From positions 1,177,501 to 1,241,500 of the forward strand of contig CALSRS010000001.1 in NCBI GenBank assembly GCA_943788815.1: a stretch of DNA of 64,000 nt. The letters are read 5' to 3'. Shown here piece by piece: positions 10,727 through 22,703 of the stretch. The translations under genes were made by a program, and so were the position numbers. This stretch comes from an uncultured Gammaproteobacteria bacterium (GTDB lineage Bacteria > Pseudomonadota > Gammaproteobacteria > Eutrophobiales > Eutrophobiaceae). Below the pieces are notes generated by a model. The model saw only the letters and a program-made list of their open reading frames with translations. It was not told where the DNA came from and searched no databases. Each line of letters begins with the position of its first letter. The first letter of the stretch is position 1.

Positions 10727-12268
10727 TTACCAGGTGCTATTAGACTTAAATTCCTCTATAGCAGACTGTAGTGCACTTTCAATCTCATCAGAATAATCAC
10801 CTGATTCATTAATCTTGCTCATCAAATCCTTTTTCTCACTATTCATATAGCTATGTAAGGCAGATTCAAATGCGCCAATCTTTTCGAGCTCAATATCATC
10901 TACAAAGCCGTGCTCAACCGCGTATAGACTAACAGCCATTTCTGCTACGTTTAGTGGTGCATACTGATGTTGTTTCATCAATTCCATCACTCTTTGACCA
11001 CGCTCTAACTGTTTGCGTGTTGCTTCATCCAGATCTGATGCAAACTGAGCAAACGCAGCCAGTTCGCGATATTGAGCAAGTGCCAGACGAATACCACCAC
11101 CGAGCTTCTTAACGATTTTCGTCTGCGCCGCACCACCCACTCGTGATACAGAAAGACCAGCATTAATGGCGGGACGGAATCCAGAATTAAATAAATCTGT
11201 TTCCAGATAAATCTGGCCGTCAGTAATGGAAATTACATTTGTTGGTACGAATGCAGAAACGTCTCCTGCCTGAGTTTCAATAATAGGCAGGGCTGTAAGT
11301 GAACCGGTTTTGCCTTTCACTTTACCTCCCGTCAATCGCTCCACATAATTCGCATTTACACGGGCAGCACGCTCAAGCAAACGGGAATGCAAGTAAAATA
11401 CGTCCCCAGGATATGCCTCGCGTCCTGGTGGTCGCTTTAACAACAAAGAGACCTGGCGATATGCCCAGGCCTGCTTTGTTAAATCATCATAAATGATTAG
11501 GGCGTCTTCACCCCGGTCCCTGAAGTATTCGCCCATTGCACAGCCGGCATAGGGTGCAATGTATTGCATGGCGGCCGAATCCGATGCGGTTGCTGCTACG
11601 ACGATCGTATGGTCCATGGCACCATGTTCTTCAAGCTTACGAATAACAACATTAATAGAAGAGGCTTTTTGACCAATCGCGACATAGATACATTTAATTC
11701 CCGTACCTTTCTGATTGATAATAGTATCCACAGCAACTGCGGTCTTTCCTGTCTGGCGATCACCAATAATCAACTCACGTTGACCTCTTCCTACAGGAAC
11801 CATGGAGTCAATGGATTTCAAACCCGTCTGAACAGGTTGAGAAACCGATTGCCTGTCTATGACACCTGGAGCAATTTTTTCTATCGGTGAAGATTCGTCG
11901 GATTTAATCTCACCTTTCCCGTCAATGGGAATACCAAGCGAATCTACAACTCTTCCCAATAAAGCTTCACCTACCGGGACTTCAAGAATTCGTTTGGTAC
12001 ATTTGACTGTGTCTCCCTCACTCAGATGGAGATAATCTCCCAAAATCACGGCACCGACAGAATCCCTCTCCAGGTTCATGGCGAGCCCGTATGTATTCCC
12101 CGGGAACTCAAGCATTTCACCTTGCATGGCATCACTTAATCCATGAATACGTGCAATACCATCAGACAGACTGACGATAGTTCCCTCGGTATGTGCCTCG
12201 GTTTGAAGATCGAAGTCTTTAATTTTCTTCTTTATTAAATCACTTATTTCTGTTGCGCTGATAGACAT
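10727..12268 (-). CDS. atpA: ATP synthase F1 subunit alpha
   Basis: Non-catalytic nucleotide-binding subunit of F1. 513 residues, P-loop [11 protein letters not shown] at about 169-179, conserved [22 protein letters not shown], and the glutamate-rich regulatory N-terminal segment. 46 bp after atpH. Confidence 0.99.
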   Translation of the reverse strand: MSISATEISDLIKKKIKDFDLQTEAHTEGTIVSLSDGIARIHGLSDAMQGEMLEFPGNTYGLAMNLERDSVGAVILGDYLHLSEGDTVKCTKRILEVPVGEALLGRVVDSLGIPIDGKGEIKSDESSPIEKIAPGVIDRQSVSQPVQTGLKSIDSMVPVGRGQRELIIGDRQTGKTAVAVDTIINQKGTGIKCIYVAIGQKASSINVVIRKLEEHGAMDHTIVVAATASDSAAMQYIAPYAGCAMGEYFRDRGEDALIIYDDLTKQAWAYRQVSLLLKRPPGREAYPGDVFYLHSRLLERAARVNANYVERLTGGKVKGKTGSLTALPIIETQAGDVSAFVPTNVISITDGQIYLETDLFNSGFRPAINAGLSVSRVGGAAQTKIVKKLGGGIRLALAQYRELAAFAQFASDLDEATRKQLERGQRVMELMKQHQYAPLNVAEMAVSLYAVEHGFVDDIELEKIGAFESALHSYMNSEKKDLMSKINESGDYSDEIESALQSAIEEFKSNSTW

Positions 12269-12314
12269 CGTTGTTCCTCTTTATACAAACGATTATGTTT
12301 AAATTATTTTATCT

Positions 12315-12851
12315 TTACCCGATTAAGCGGTTACGTAACATATTCAAACGGCCTCGCAGTGATGAATCAATTACAGTGTCTCCTGCTCGGATAATGACCC
12401 CACCAATTAAGGATTCATCAACTGTAGAGGAAATATTTATTTTTTTCCCCAGTCGTTTTTCCATAGCCTGTGATAACTGTGAGGTCTGATTCGATTCAAG
12501 CTCAAATGCAGTCAATACTTTAATATCGACCCGGCCTTCGGCTTCGGCCCTTCTATTTTCAAAGAGATCCGAAATATACGGAACCAACATAAGGCGGTTG
12601 GCATCAATTAATACCTTGATGAAATTCTTGCCTAATGTTTCCAAACGATTATCAATAACTTCACAAATTATCTGCAAGACTTGCTCATCGCTTACTCTGG
12701 GACTACTACTCAGCTTTTGCATATCGGGGTCGATGACAACCCTGGAAAGTAATTTCAATAGATCGGACCATTCCTTAAGGCTATTATCAGCCTGCGCCAT
12801 TTCATAAATGGCACGCGCATATGGCCTGGCTATTGTCGTATTATCCTGCAT
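12315..12851 (-). CDS. atpH: ATP synthase F1 subunit delta
   Basis: Peripheral-stalk (OSCP) subunit linking b to the top of F1. 178 residues: helical N-terminal domain starting with ARPYARAIYEMA, and C-terminal DESLIGGVIIRAGDTVIDSSLRGRL motif around residues 145-170. 15 bp after atpF. Confidence 0.98.
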   Translation of the reverse strand: MQDNTTIARPYARAIYEMAQADNSLKEWSDLLKLLSRVVIDPDMQKLSSSPRVSDEQVLQIICEVIDNRLETLGKNFIKVLIDANRLMLVPYISDLFENRRAEAEGRVDIKVLTAFELESNQTSQLSQAMEKRLGKKINISSTVDESLIGGVIIRAGDTVIDSSLRGRLNMLRNRLIG

Positions 12852-12866
12852 GTCTCGTGGATTTCC

Positions 12867-13337
12867 CTAGAGTTCCGAACTTAGCTTGGTGATGATATCG
12901 TTGTGGGCATCCGGATTTATTTCCCGCATTAATATCTGCTCCACACCCGCCAGCGCAAGAGTCGCAACTTCTTTTCTTAAGTCTTCTCTTGCCTGAGTTT
13001 TTTCCCGCTCAATTTCAGCTTCTGCAGCATGAATTAATCTTTGTCCTTCAGATTTTGCGTTTGATTTGGATTCATCAACAATCTCATCTCCACGCCGTTG
13101 AGCCTGTGAGATAATTTCAGCTGCATGCTGTTTACCTTCTTCAACCAGCTCTCCATGTCGAACAGCTGCCTCTTCCAGTGCTTTTTGCCCCTTATCTGCG
13201 GCAGCCAAACCATCCGCTATTCTGGTCTCACGGTCATGCATCTGCTTGAGCAATAATGGCCAGACAAATTTCATTGTGAACCAGACAAAAACCACAAACG
13301 CGAAAGTTTGCCCAATCAAGGTTGCATTAAAATTCAC
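12867..13337 (-). CDS. atpF: ATP synthase F0 subunit b
   Basis: Peripheral stalk, 156 residues. One N-terminal membrane helix (about 6-26, IGQTFAFVVFVWFTMKFVWP) followed by a long charged coiled coil. Length matches E. coli b (156). 51 bp after atpE. Confidence 0.98.
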   Translation of the reverse strand: MNFNATLIGQTFAFVVFVWFTMKFVWPLLLKQMHDRETRIADGLAAADKGQKALEEAAVRHGELVEEGKQHAAEIISQAQRRGDEIVDESKSNAKSEGQRLIHAAEAEIEREKTQAREDLRKEVATLALAGVEQILMREINPDAHNDIITKLSSEL

Positions 13338-13388
13338 TAGCGTACCCTCTCATGTTCAGGTGTTGCATTTATTTTCCTCGCCTATTGA

Positions 13389-13664
<276 letters not shown>

Positions 13665-13726
13665 TTAAAATATATAATGGTTAAAAAAATATTGTGTTAA
13701 TTTCAGTCTTTATTTTTCTGTCTTTT

Positions 13727-15029
<1,303 letters not shown>

Positions 15030-15136
15030 CACCGCCACACCCCTACACTTTACTCATTACCGGTATGCTGTAATCCATTGTACCGGCTGATTGATCGCAT
15101 TTCTTCACGAACGGGCAATAAATATCAGGGCTTGCA

Positions 15137-15165
15137 AGTATAAATAGCCATTAGCAATGAATCAA
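15137..15165 (-). promoter_or_regulatory. Sigma70-type promoter of the ATP synthase operon
   Basis: On the minus strand TTGATT (15160-15165) is followed after exactly 17 bases by TATACT (15137-15142). It lies between the parB stop and atpI, giving a leader of about 100 bases. The leader also holds an inverted pair TACCGG/CCGGTA (15059-15087) of unknown meaning. The promoter is read from the sequence only. Confidence 0.6.
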
Positions 15166-15210
15166 TCGCTGCGACGCACAAATTGTTGAATTTTATTAAA
15201 TTTATTGTTT

Positions 15211-16080
15211 CTACTTGATCTTGGTGAGAATACCATCGAGTTCATCCACTGAGCTGTAATGGATCTCAAGGGTTCCTTTACCTGATTTCTTGTGCTTAAT
15301 GATTACCGATGCCCCCAGTTTGCCTGAAAGCTCATCTTGTAGTGTCCGAATATCAGGATCAATTGTTCCCGAAGCTGTATTTTTCGAAGCAGACCTGGTC
15401 CCTAATTTGCGCACCATGGCTTCGGTTTGTCGCACGGACAATCCCTTATTAACAATGTTATTGGCTATTTCCAGCTGTTGGTCAGCTTCGAGTGATAATA
15501 ATGCTCTGGCATGACCCATTTCCAGCTTACCCTCTTCTACCATTTGCTTAACAGAGGGTGATAGATCCAGTAACCGCAATAAATTGGTGATAGTTGAACG
15601 CGATTTACCCAATGCGCCAGCAATAGCATCGTGGGTCATTTCAAATTCAAGTAGTAAGCGTGATATTCCTCTGGCTTCTTCCAGTGGATTCAAGTCTTGT
15701 CTTTGGATATTTTCAATCAAAGCCAGGCACATGGCCTCCAGGTCAGTGACATCTTTAATAACGACCGGTACTTCGTATAGTTCTGCGAGCTGCGCGGCAC
15801 GCCATCGACGTTCGCCAGCTATAATTTCATATTTTCCTGTCTCCAGCTTTCGTACAACAATTGGCTGGATGATCCCTTGGGCACGAATTGAAGACGCGAG
15901 CTCTTCCAGAGCGGCCTTGTTGAATTCAATACGCGGCTGATAAGAACTACGCTGTAGAAGGTCTACAGGAAGTTTTTTTAAATCGTCAGGGAATTTTTCA
16001 TCACCAGCCAGTTGATCTGCTGGTATGCCTAATAGCGCATCCAGACCTTTACCCAGGCCACGTTTCTTTTTAGTAGACAT
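15211..16080 (-). CDS. parB: Chromosome partitioning protein ParB
   Basis: CTPase clamp that loads at parS sites near the origin. About 289 residues from the ATG at 16080 (a GTG two codons upstream is possible). Order: N-terminal RGLGKGLDALLG ParA-contact segment, ParB/Srx CTP domain with GERRWRAAQLA, helix-turn-helix with KSRSTITNLLRLL, and C-terminal dimer domain. 42 bp after parA. I found no parS match in this window. Confidence 0.96.
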   Translation of the reverse strand: MSTKKKRGLGKGLDALLGIPADQLAGDEKFPDDLKKLPVDLLQRSSYQPRIEFNKAALEELASSIRAQGIIQPIVVRKLETGKYEIIAGERRWRAAQLAELYEVPVVIKDVTDLEAMCLALIENIQRQDLNPLEEARGISRLLLEFEMTHDAIAGALGKSRSTITNLLRLLDLSPSVKQMVEEGKLEMGHARALLSLEADQQLEIANNIVNKGLSVRQTEAMVRKLGTRSASKNTASGTIDPDIRTLQDELSGKLGASVIIKHKKSGKGTLEIHYSSVDELDGILTKIK

Positions 16081-16122
16081 GGTCACAAATGAGGAGTGAG
16101 GTGTTAGAGATGCACAGATGCA

Positions 16123-16896
16123 TTACGCCGCCTTTCCTTGCCTGTTCAACATTTCTCCTGCCAGTGCCAGATATGCCAATGCGCCACGAGAAGAACGATC
16201 ATAAGTAATGATAGGCATACCGTGGCTGGGCGCCTCTGCCAACCTGACATTACGTGGGATAATAGTACGGTAAACCTTGTCCCCGAAATGTTCCATGAGT
16301 TGTGCAGACACCTGGTTGGCGAGATTGTTTCTCGGGTCGTACATAGTCCTTAATAAACCTTCTACCTTCAAATCGGGATTCAAATATTTTCTGATTTTTT
16401 CGATGGTTGATAACAAGGCTGTCAAACCTTCCAGGGCAAAATATTCACACTGCATGGGAATAATCACTGCATTCGCCGCCACCAGGGCATTGACTGTCAG
16501 CATGTTTAAAGACGGTGGACAATCAATGAATACATAATCGTAATCATCCCTGACTTTATATAAGGCATCTTTTAGTCGAATCTCCCTGGCGATTTCATCC
16601 ATTAATGCAACTTCAGCGCCAGTTAGATCCGAATTACTGGGTAATAAATCATAATTACATTCTTCTGACCTTATGATAACGTCAACAATCTCCTTATCAC
16701 CCATCAGCACATCATAACTACTGGTGCTAAGATCATTTTTATTTACGCCACTACCCATGGTGGCATTTCCCTGAGGATCCAGATCGATTAATAACACACG
16801 ACGTTTCGTGGCCGCCATGGAGGCACCTAGATTTACACTCGTCGTGGTTTTACCAACGCCGCCTTTTTGATTTGCTACTGCTATTATTTTAGACAT
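16123..16896 (-). CDS. parA: Chromosome partitioning ATPase ParA (Soj)
   Basis: Walker-type ATPase that positions origin regions together with ParB. 257 residues, deviant Walker A KGGVGKTT at about 11-18, Walker A' DLDPQGNATMG and Walker B YVFIDCPPSL. The short form without an N-terminal DNA-binding domain is the chromosomal Soj type. 70 bp after rsmG. Confidence 0.97.
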   Translation of the reverse strand: MSKIIAVANQKGGVGKTTTSVNLGASMAATKRRVLLIDLDPQGNATMGSGVNKNDLSTSSYDVLMGDKEIVDVIIRSEECNYDLLPSNSDLTGAEVALMDEIAREIRLKDALYKVRDDYDYVFIDCPPSLNMLTVNALVAANAVIIPMQCEYFALEGLTALLSTIEKIRKYLNPDLKVEGLLRTMYDPRNNLANQVSAQLMEHFGDKVYRTIIPRNVRLAEAPSHGMPIITYDRSSRGALAYLALAGEMLNRQGKAA

Positions 16897-16966
16897 GTTC
16901 CAAATACAGATATAAATAATCGGCTTATTATTGCATAGATATCCTGAAAAAGGTCAGTGACAATTT

Positions 16967-17587
16967 TTAAATGATAATTGCCAGATTTCTTTCGGTATTT
17001 ACACCTGGGACCTGAAGATTTTGAATTTCAATCTCTCGGTTATGTATGCCATCGAGCTCCTGTGAGGAGATATTCCCCTTCATCGCTAATAACTTGCCAT
17101 TTTCCGTCAGCAGATGGGATGTTTTTTCCACAAATGACTCGAGATTTGAAAATGCCCTGGAGACGATTGAGTCAAATTTATGCTTTGGTTCATAGTCTTC
17201 TATTCGACAATGAATTACTTCAACGTTAGTAATTTTGAAGATTTGAACCACATGAGTGACAAATCGGGTTTTCTTTATGTTGCTGTCAACAAGCACCCAT
17301 TGAGACGCTGGACTTGCCATTGCAAGAGGCAGTCCAGGAAGTCCCGCACCTGTGCCGACATCTAGACATCGTTTACCGTGTAAATAGGGAAAAACCGAGA
17401 GGCTATCAAGAATATGATGAGACACCATGTCATCTATATTACGCACCGCAGTGAGATTATAAGCCTTGTTCCAGCGCGATAATTCGGCGAGAAAATCAAT
17501 GTATCGCTCAATGGGAAATTTATCAGGGCTAAGCCCCAGGGAAGCTATCCCTTGTTCAATCTGCTGTATCTGCCCGCTAATAGACAA
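16967..17587 (-). CDS. rsmG: 16S rRNA (guanine-N7)-methyltransferase
   Basis: Methylates G527 of 16S rRNA using SAM. 206 residues; SAM-binding loop LDVGTGAGLPGLPLA near residue 73 and VSRAFSNL downstream. Separated from mnmG by only five bases, the normal gidA-gidB pair. Confidence 0.96.
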   Translation of the reverse strand: MSISGQIQQIEQGIASLGLSPDKFPIERYIDFLAELSRWNKAYNLTAVRNIDDMVSHHILDSLSVFPYLHGKRCLDVGTGAGLPGLPLAMASPASQWVLVDSNIKKTRFVTHVVQIFKITNVEVIHCRIEDYEPKHKFDSIVSRAFSNLESFVEKTSHLLTENGKLLAMKGNISSQELDGIHNREIEIQNLQVPGVNTERNLAIII

Positions 17588-17592
17588 GGGGT

Positions 17593-19488
17593 TTATGCAG
17601 ATTCTTTGAGAAGAACAGATCGTTTCTTTAAATGGATCCTCAACAACGAAATAGCCGCCGGCGTGACGCCAGGAATCCTGGCAGCCTGCCCAAGTGTATA
17701 TGGCCGCTGTTGGCTAAATTTCTGAGTAATTTCCGAGGACAGTCCCCTGACTGTGGAATAATCCAGGTCTTGTGGCAATGGGGTGTCTTCATCCCTAAGA
17801 TTACGATCGATGTCTTCTTGCTGACGCGAAATATATCCTTGATATTTGGTTTGAATCTCCACCTGCTGCGTTACCTCTTTAGGAAGATCCAGCTCATCGA
17901 CAAAAGACAATGACATTAATTTTTGATAATCAAACTCAGGGCGTTTTAACACCTGCAGTAGATTAATATCTTTCTTCAAGGACTCGCCAAGAGATTCAAA
18001 TTCTCTAACCATTTTCGGATTGGCAGGTGATACCCAGATATTTCCCAGCCGGGCCTTTTCCGCTTCAATCGCTTCCTGTTTTTTTGCAAAGTTCTCCCAC
18101 CGCGCATCATCCACCAGCCCCAGTTGACGACCAATATCAGTTAACCTTAAATCGGCATTGTCTTCCCTTAGTAATAGTCTATATTCCGCACGACTCGTAA
18201 ACATCCGGTAAGGTTCAGTCGTACCCCGTGTAATCAAATCATCAATCAATACGCCCATATATGCCTGATCACGGCGTGGACTCCAGGGTTCTTTTTCCAT
18301 GACCAGTCTTGCCGCATTGAGCCCGGCGATTAAGCCCTGGGCGGCGGCCTCTTCATAGCCTGTTGTGCCATTAATCTGCCCTGCAAAGAAGAGTCCCTTG
18401 ATAAATTTTGTTTCTAACCATGGTTGAAGATCACGTGGATCAAAAAAATCATATTCAATGGCATATCCAGGGCGCGTAATCCTTGCGTTTTCAAACCCTG
18501 GTATCGTTTTTACCAATTCATATTGCACATCAAACGGTAAACTCGTTGAGATTCCATTAGGATAAACTTCTTTGGTAGTTAATCCTTCCGGTTCTATAAA
18601 TATCTGATGCGATGTTTTGTCGGCAAACCGTACGACTTTGTCTTCAATCGAGGGACAATACCGTGGACCGGTACTTTCAATCTGACCGTTATACATTGGA
18701 GAACGATCTAGCGAAGCCCGTATCACCTCATGCGTACGTTCAGAGGTATGTGTAATATGACAGGGAATTTGTTCTGGGTGCTCGTCTGGTGATCCTAAAT
18801 AAGAAAATACGGGCACCGGAACATCGCTAGGTTGTTCTTCCAACTTTGAGTAATCAATAGTGGTTCCATCAATGCGTGGAGGTGTACCGGTCTTTAAGCG
18901 ATCGACCCTGAAGGGCAATTCCCTCAGGCGCGCTGCGAGACGATTAGAGGGCGGGTCACCTGCACGTCCTCCCTGATAATTACTCTCGCCAACATGAATC
19001 AAGCCACCTAAAAATGTACCCACCGTCAAGATCACGCTGGGGGCAAAGAAGCGTAAGCCCATTTGAGTGACAACACCTTTGACAACGTCACCCTTTACGA
19101 CAAGGTCATCCACTGCTTGCTGAAATATGTGTAGATTAGGATGAGCTTCAAGGTATGGTCTGACAACAGCTTTATATAATGATCGATCGATCTGTGCCCG
19201 CGTTGCCCGAACAGCTGGCCCCTTACGGGAATTTAAGATTCTAAAATGAATACCGCTCTTATCTGCGGCTGCCGCCATCAAGCCGCCCAGTGCATCGATC
19301 TCTTTTACCAGGTGGCCTTTGCCTATTCCACCTATGGCGGGATTACAGGACATCTGGCCTAGTGTCTCGATGCTTTGTGTGAGCAACAAAGTATTGGCAC
19401 CCATACGTGCAGAGGCCAGCGCTGCCTCAGTACCTGCATGGCCACCGCCCACCACAATCACATCATATTTTTCAGGGTAATCTCGCAT
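17593..19488 (-). CDS. mnmG: tRNA uridine 5-carboxymethylaminomethyl modification enzyme, FAD subunit
   Basis: With MnmE it makes cmnm5U at the wobble position of several tRNAs. 631 residues; FAD-binding [20 protein letters not shown] from about residue 11, GTFLGG and the second signature with [11 protein letters not shown] near 275, and the C-terminal helical MnmE/tRNA domain. MnmE is not adjacent: the next gene upstream is a carbonic-anhydrase-like gene, so the usual dnaA-rpmH-yidC-mnmE link is broken here. Confidence 0.98.
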   Translation of the reverse strand: MRDYPEKYDVIVVGGGHAGTEAALASARMGANTLLLTQSIETLGQMSCNPAIGGIGKGHLVKEIDALGGLMAAAADKSGIHFRILNSRKGPAVRATRAQIDRSLYKAVVRPYLEAHPNLHIFQQAVDDLVVKGDVVKGVVTQMGLRFFAPSVILTVGTFLGGLIHVGESNYQGGRAGDPPSNRLAARLRELPFRVDRLKTGTPPRIDGTTIDYSKLEEQPSDVPVPVFSYLGSPDEHPEQIPCHITHTSERTHEVIRASLDRSPMYNGQIESTGPRYCPSIEDKVVRFADKTSHQIFIEPEGLTTKEVYPNGISTSLPFDVQYELVKTIPGFENARITRPGYAIEYDFFDPRDLQPWLETKFIKGLFFAGQINGTTGYEEAAAQGLIAGLNAARLVMEKEPWSPRRDQAYMGVLIDDLITRGTTEPYRMFTSRAEYRLLLREDNADLRLTDIGRQLGLVDDARWENFAKKQEAIEAEKARLGNIWVSPANPKMVREFESLGESLKKDINLLQVLKRPEFDYQKLMSLSFVDELDLPKEVTQQVEIQTKYQGYISRQQEDIDRNLRDEDTPLPQDLDYSTVRGLSSEITQKFSQQRPYTLGQAARIPGVTPAAISLLRIHLKKRSVLLKESA

Positions 19489-19583
19489 AGGGCGCGTATT
19501 TTACTGATTTAAAGATTAATTGTTTATCTTTTTACACACAGTTTTCCAGTAGAAATAGCAAAAAATGACCTGTTTTTCACAAA

Positions 19584-20120
19584 CTAGCCTATGGATTTTA
19601 ATAAGCTATCTTTGGTTTCTATGTAGTGCTTCCAGGAATATTCAATAAAATACTTTTCCTTGTCGCCCAGCGGCCTGACCTGTTTAACCGGGGACCCGAC
19701 ATATAAATATCCGCTCTCCAGTCTCTTCCCCATGGGTACCAGGCTACCAGCACCGATCATGACATCGTCTTCTACCACCACCCCATCGAGAACGATCGAA
19801 CCCATACCCACCAGGCAGTTATTGCCAATCTGGCAGGCGTGAAGTAATGCCTTGTGCCCCACCGTGACATTTTCACCCACGATGCAGGGCAGGCCTTCCG
19901 GCGTAAATTCGTTGGCACTGGCGATGTGGATCACGGTACCATCCTGAACATTCGTGCGGTCACCGATTATAATAGATTGATGATCACCACGTGCCACTAC
20001 ACAAGGAAAGATAGACGCATCTTCGCCAACCTGCACATCCCCGATGATAACGGCTGACTCATCGATATAGGCAGTCTCGGCAATGACCGGATTTTTCTCA
20101 AGAAATTTTCTAATTGCCAT
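19584..20120 (-). CDS. Gamma-class carbonic anhydrase-like protein (YrdA family)
   Basis: 178-residue left-handed beta-helix trimer protein, cytosolic. Hexapeptide repeats (IGDVQVGEDASIFPCVVARGD, split by turns) and likely metal histidines in GDHQS, VTVGHKALLHAC. E. coli YrdA and archaeal Cam relatives bind zinc or iron, but many show no measurable carbonic anhydrase activity, so the enzyme function is uncertain. Confidence 0.88.
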   Translation of the reverse strand: MAIRKFLEKNPVIAETAYIDESAVIIGDVQVGEDASIFPCVVARGDHQSIIIGDRTNVQDGTVIHIASANEFTPEGLPCIVGENVTVGHKALLHACQIGNNCLVGMGSIVLDGVVVEDDVMIGAGSLVPMGKRLESGYLYVGSPVKQVRPLGDKEKYFIEYSWKHYIETKDSLLKSIG

Positions 20121-20158
20121 TTTTTATTCCTGTTTTCAAATTCTTTAGCATATAGAAA

Positions 20159-20192
20159 TTTTAGTATATTCATTTTATCAAAAATACTAAAA
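20159..20192. repeat. Inverted repeat / hairpin between RAYT-like gene and carbonic-anhydrase-like gene
   Basis: TTTTAGTAT (20159-20167) and ATACTAAAA (20184-20192) are exact reverse complements around a 16-base loop; with one mismatch the stem extends inwards by two further pairs. It lies 6 bp beyond the stop of the RAYT-like gene and could be a weak terminator. No long U tract follows on the minus strand. Confidence 0.5.
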
Positions 20193-20198
20193 CTATAA

Positions 20199-20744
20199 TT
20201 ACATCACATCAAATGATGCGCGGTATTTAGACCATCTAATGTCCTCATTGGACCCTAAAGACATATATGATTCATGTTCTGAGATTAAACCGATATTTTC
20301 CCCTAACGCATTACTGCCATAGCTGCTCCAGGGATAATCTGCGGGATGATTTACAATCCCTGCTGTAACCGGGATTGATTCAATATAACGATAATATGGA
20401 ACCAGGCTCATTTTCTTGTTTACATTATCCACTTTATGCTCCAGTTCCAGTGTTCTAAATATACGTCTATGAGTAAAGTTAAAATAGGAAACATAATTTT
20501 TCATGACCCGTAATAATGCAATGCTCAGTTCACAACGCGTATTACTGGAGACTAATAGTTGAATGTGATCTGGCAACAATACGTATGCATGCAGTCTGCT
20601 ACCAAACTGAACAACCATACTTCTCAATAGATTTAGAAATTTATGATAATCACCATCTTCATAAAAGATTTTGCCGCGTGAATGATCACGAAATAAAATT
20701 AAAAATGAAGTCGAACAATTTGAATCAGATAATCCATTATCCAT
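20199..20744 (-). CDS. RAYT / Y1-transposase-like protein, HUH motif degenerate
   Basis: Relative of REP-associated tyrosine transposases (IS200/IS605 Y1 superfamily). 181 residues from the ATG at 20744, chosen because AGGAGG stands six bases upstream. Family blocks are clear: HAYVLLPDHIQLLV, RYIESIPVTAGIVNHPADYPWSSY. The metal-binding HUH pair, normally HVH, reads H60-I-Q62, so the second histidine is lost, while tyrosines at about 118 and 120 remain. This points to an inactive or repurposed protein. No family of REP repeats was recognised nearby. Confidence 0.85.
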   Translation of the reverse strand: MDNGLSDSNCSTSFLILFRDHSRGKIFYEDGDYHKFLNLLRSMVVQFGSRLHAYVLLPDHIQLLVSSNTRCELSIALLRVMKNYVSYFNFTHRRIFRTLELEHKVDNVNKKMSLVPYYRYIESIPVTAGIVNHPADYPWSSYGSNALGENIGLISEHESYMSLGSNEDIRWSKYRASFDVM

Positions 20745-20762
20745 CACACTCCTCCTTGAAAT

Positions 20763-22703
20763 TTATTCTTCAGCTATCTTTGAACTAATCGCGATTACAT
20801 TTTCACCCTCTACCCATGGACCTACATAGGGTGAAATACAGGGATTCAAACCCGGGATAGGCAAGCGGTTTGTTACCTCATAAACATAGTTTCTGGTGTT
20901 AAGATCAAAACCATGGGTGAATTTGCTATTGTTAATGACAATACTTTGATTGGGAGGGATTTTGGTGAAGTCCAAACTTGCACTGGTATCTTGCCCCATT
21001 ATTTTTACCATTCCGTTATTCTCAGGTTGTTCGTCAAAAATAAACTTCGCAAAATAGGGATAACCTGGGCAATCACCTCCCAATTTTAAGACCCGTAATA
21101 CAGACCCGGTGTCTGGATGCCCAAAACGCGACGCTGTAATACCCGGGTCAACACCAATTTCACCTTCAAGTGCATTGAAAATCACCAAATATGGTTTTTC
21201 CAGATTCTCATCCCTATCACTGGGGATATTAAAAATCAGACTGATTTCATTACCCTCCTCTAGAGGAAGAGTGCTCCCATTGATATTTACAGGATTCACA
21301 TTAATTCTTTTATCTTCAATAGAATCATAATAAATCTCAAAATCTCCACTTATTAATGATTCATCATTTATAGATTGGTTTTTTAATGTCACGACCAGAC
21401 TAGATACATCGGCCCAGCCAACATTAGTAACCTCTAGTTGTCCTCGAAAAAAATGGTTAATTAATCCTGTGCTATACGACACGGCCCGGCTTAGTAAATA
21501 GGGATATGCTGCTTCGAAATTAAAACGGTTAAGGGAGGTCAACCGTTTTGTCACATACGAAGACAAAAATGTATTGGCGATCTCAAGATTACGAGACCGG
21601 ATTTCCGCATCAAATATTGATAAGGTACTAGAATGGAAGTTAATTGATGTAAATCCACTTTTACCATCGACAATTTCATTTTGGATAAAATCGAGTAAAC
21701 AGGGATTCACATGACAATCCAGGCGACGTAATAAAGATTGTTTATGCTCATCAGATAGATTCGACTCTTCATTCAGCAAATCTACCAAAGGCACCGATAC
21801 AATTTGGTTTAAGGGTTTCGGAAAAGTAAAATCGGGATGAGAGACTAGCTGTCCAGTATCATTACTTTGAAAGTTGGTCCCGTCGCTAACGAAATTCTGG
21901 CTTGTAAAATGAGCAATACCGCTATTGTCCTTGTTATCCCAGAATTCTCTTACTGAAGAAAATATTGGGACCTCCGTTGTGACTGTCGACACCAGAGTAG
22001 AATCTTCCAGGATTTTGGTGTCAGTGTGACTTTCATAATAACTGGGATTGTGTTTTCCAGCCAAGAAACAAAAAAATGCAAAGCTGGGAAAATCTGTTAA
22101 CGCATTACAATGTTGATCACTCCTGACATGTTGTGGCTGTGCCATGTCCTGCAGATGATGAATTACATGACCCAGGCTGCGGAACATCAGACCAAAGTTA
22201 ATTCTCCGGTCTGTTTCATCCGGTAATATCAAGCCAAGATAATAATATTCCAATGCGTCCCGGTAGGAATAAAATTGGTTGGGCAAACTAAATTCTGACC
22301 CCATTCCCTGAGTCTCCATAGACTCCAGTATCCACACAGGTGATGGTAATCCCACCCCTCCCGCAAACCCTTCATGTTGTGGATCATAAAAATGGTGGAC
22401 TGATCGAGTGGAGGCATCCTCGAGTACAGAGCCACCTGTAATAATCCTAATGATCGAAGTATTTTCAAGAAATGTCGTTTCATTAGGATCAGCCCCATTT
22501 GGATCAATAGGAACGACACTCGGAAATTGCGAAATTCTCGTGTCAGGATTCACGCCTAACGTTAAAAGTACTTGTGGATCTAAATCCAGTACTGATTTCT
22601 GAATTGCGGCATTGGATATTTCGTTATGTGTTTGAGTTTCATAACCATTTACATTTTCTATTAATGTAAAAATTATAATGAAACTTAAAGTTTTGTTAAT
22701 CAT
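20763..22703 (-). CDS. Secreted phospholipase C / P1 nuclease-like protein
   Basis: 646 residues with a signal peptide (about 1-20, ending near NVNG). The mature protein starts YETQTHNEIS and carries a helical domain with the zinc pattern of the phospholipase C/P1 nuclease fold: THNEIS, HHFYDP, LGHVIHHLQDMAQPQHVRSD and GIAHFTSQNF. The last 200 residues look like a beta-rich extra domain. Substrate (phospholipid, nucleic acid or other) cannot be told. Its ATG overlaps the stop of the gene before (ATGA), and it ends a three-gene secreted set. Confidence 0.7.
   Translation of the reverse strand: MINKTLSFIIIFTLIENVNGYETQTHNEISNAAIQKSVLDLDPQVLLTLGVNPDTRISQFPSVVPIDPNGADPNETTFLENTSIIRIITGGSVLEDASTRSVHHFYDPQHEGFAGGVGLPSPVWILESMETQGMGSEFSLPNQFYSYRDALEYYYLGLILPDETDRRINFGLMFRSLGHVIHHLQDMAQPQHVRSDQHCNALTDFPSFAFFCFLAGKHNPSYYESHTDTKILEDSTLVSTVTTEVPIFSSVREFWDNKDNSGIAHFTSQNFVSDGTNFQSNDTGQLVSHPDFTFPKPLNQIVSVPLVDLLNEESNLSDEHKQSLLRRLDCHVNPCLLDFIQNEIVDGKSGFTSINFHSSTLSIFDAEIRSRNLEIANTFLSSYVTKRLTSLNRFNFEAAYPYLLSRAVSYSTGLINHFFRGQLEVTNVGWADVSSLVVTLKNQSINDESLISGDFEIYYDSIEDKRINVNPVNINGSTLPLEEGNEISLIFNIPSDRDENLEKPYLVIFNALEGEIGVDPGITASRFGHPDTGSVLRVLKLGGDCPGYPYFAKFIFDEQPENNGMVKIMGQDTSASLDFTKIPPNQSIVINNSKFTHGFDLNTRNYVYEVTNRLPIPGLNPCISPYVGPWVEGENVIAISSKIAEE

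Noticed and set aside
19489-19583. AT-rich gap upstream of mnmG as candidate oriC
   Set aside because: Only 95 bp, with no DnaA-box cluster.
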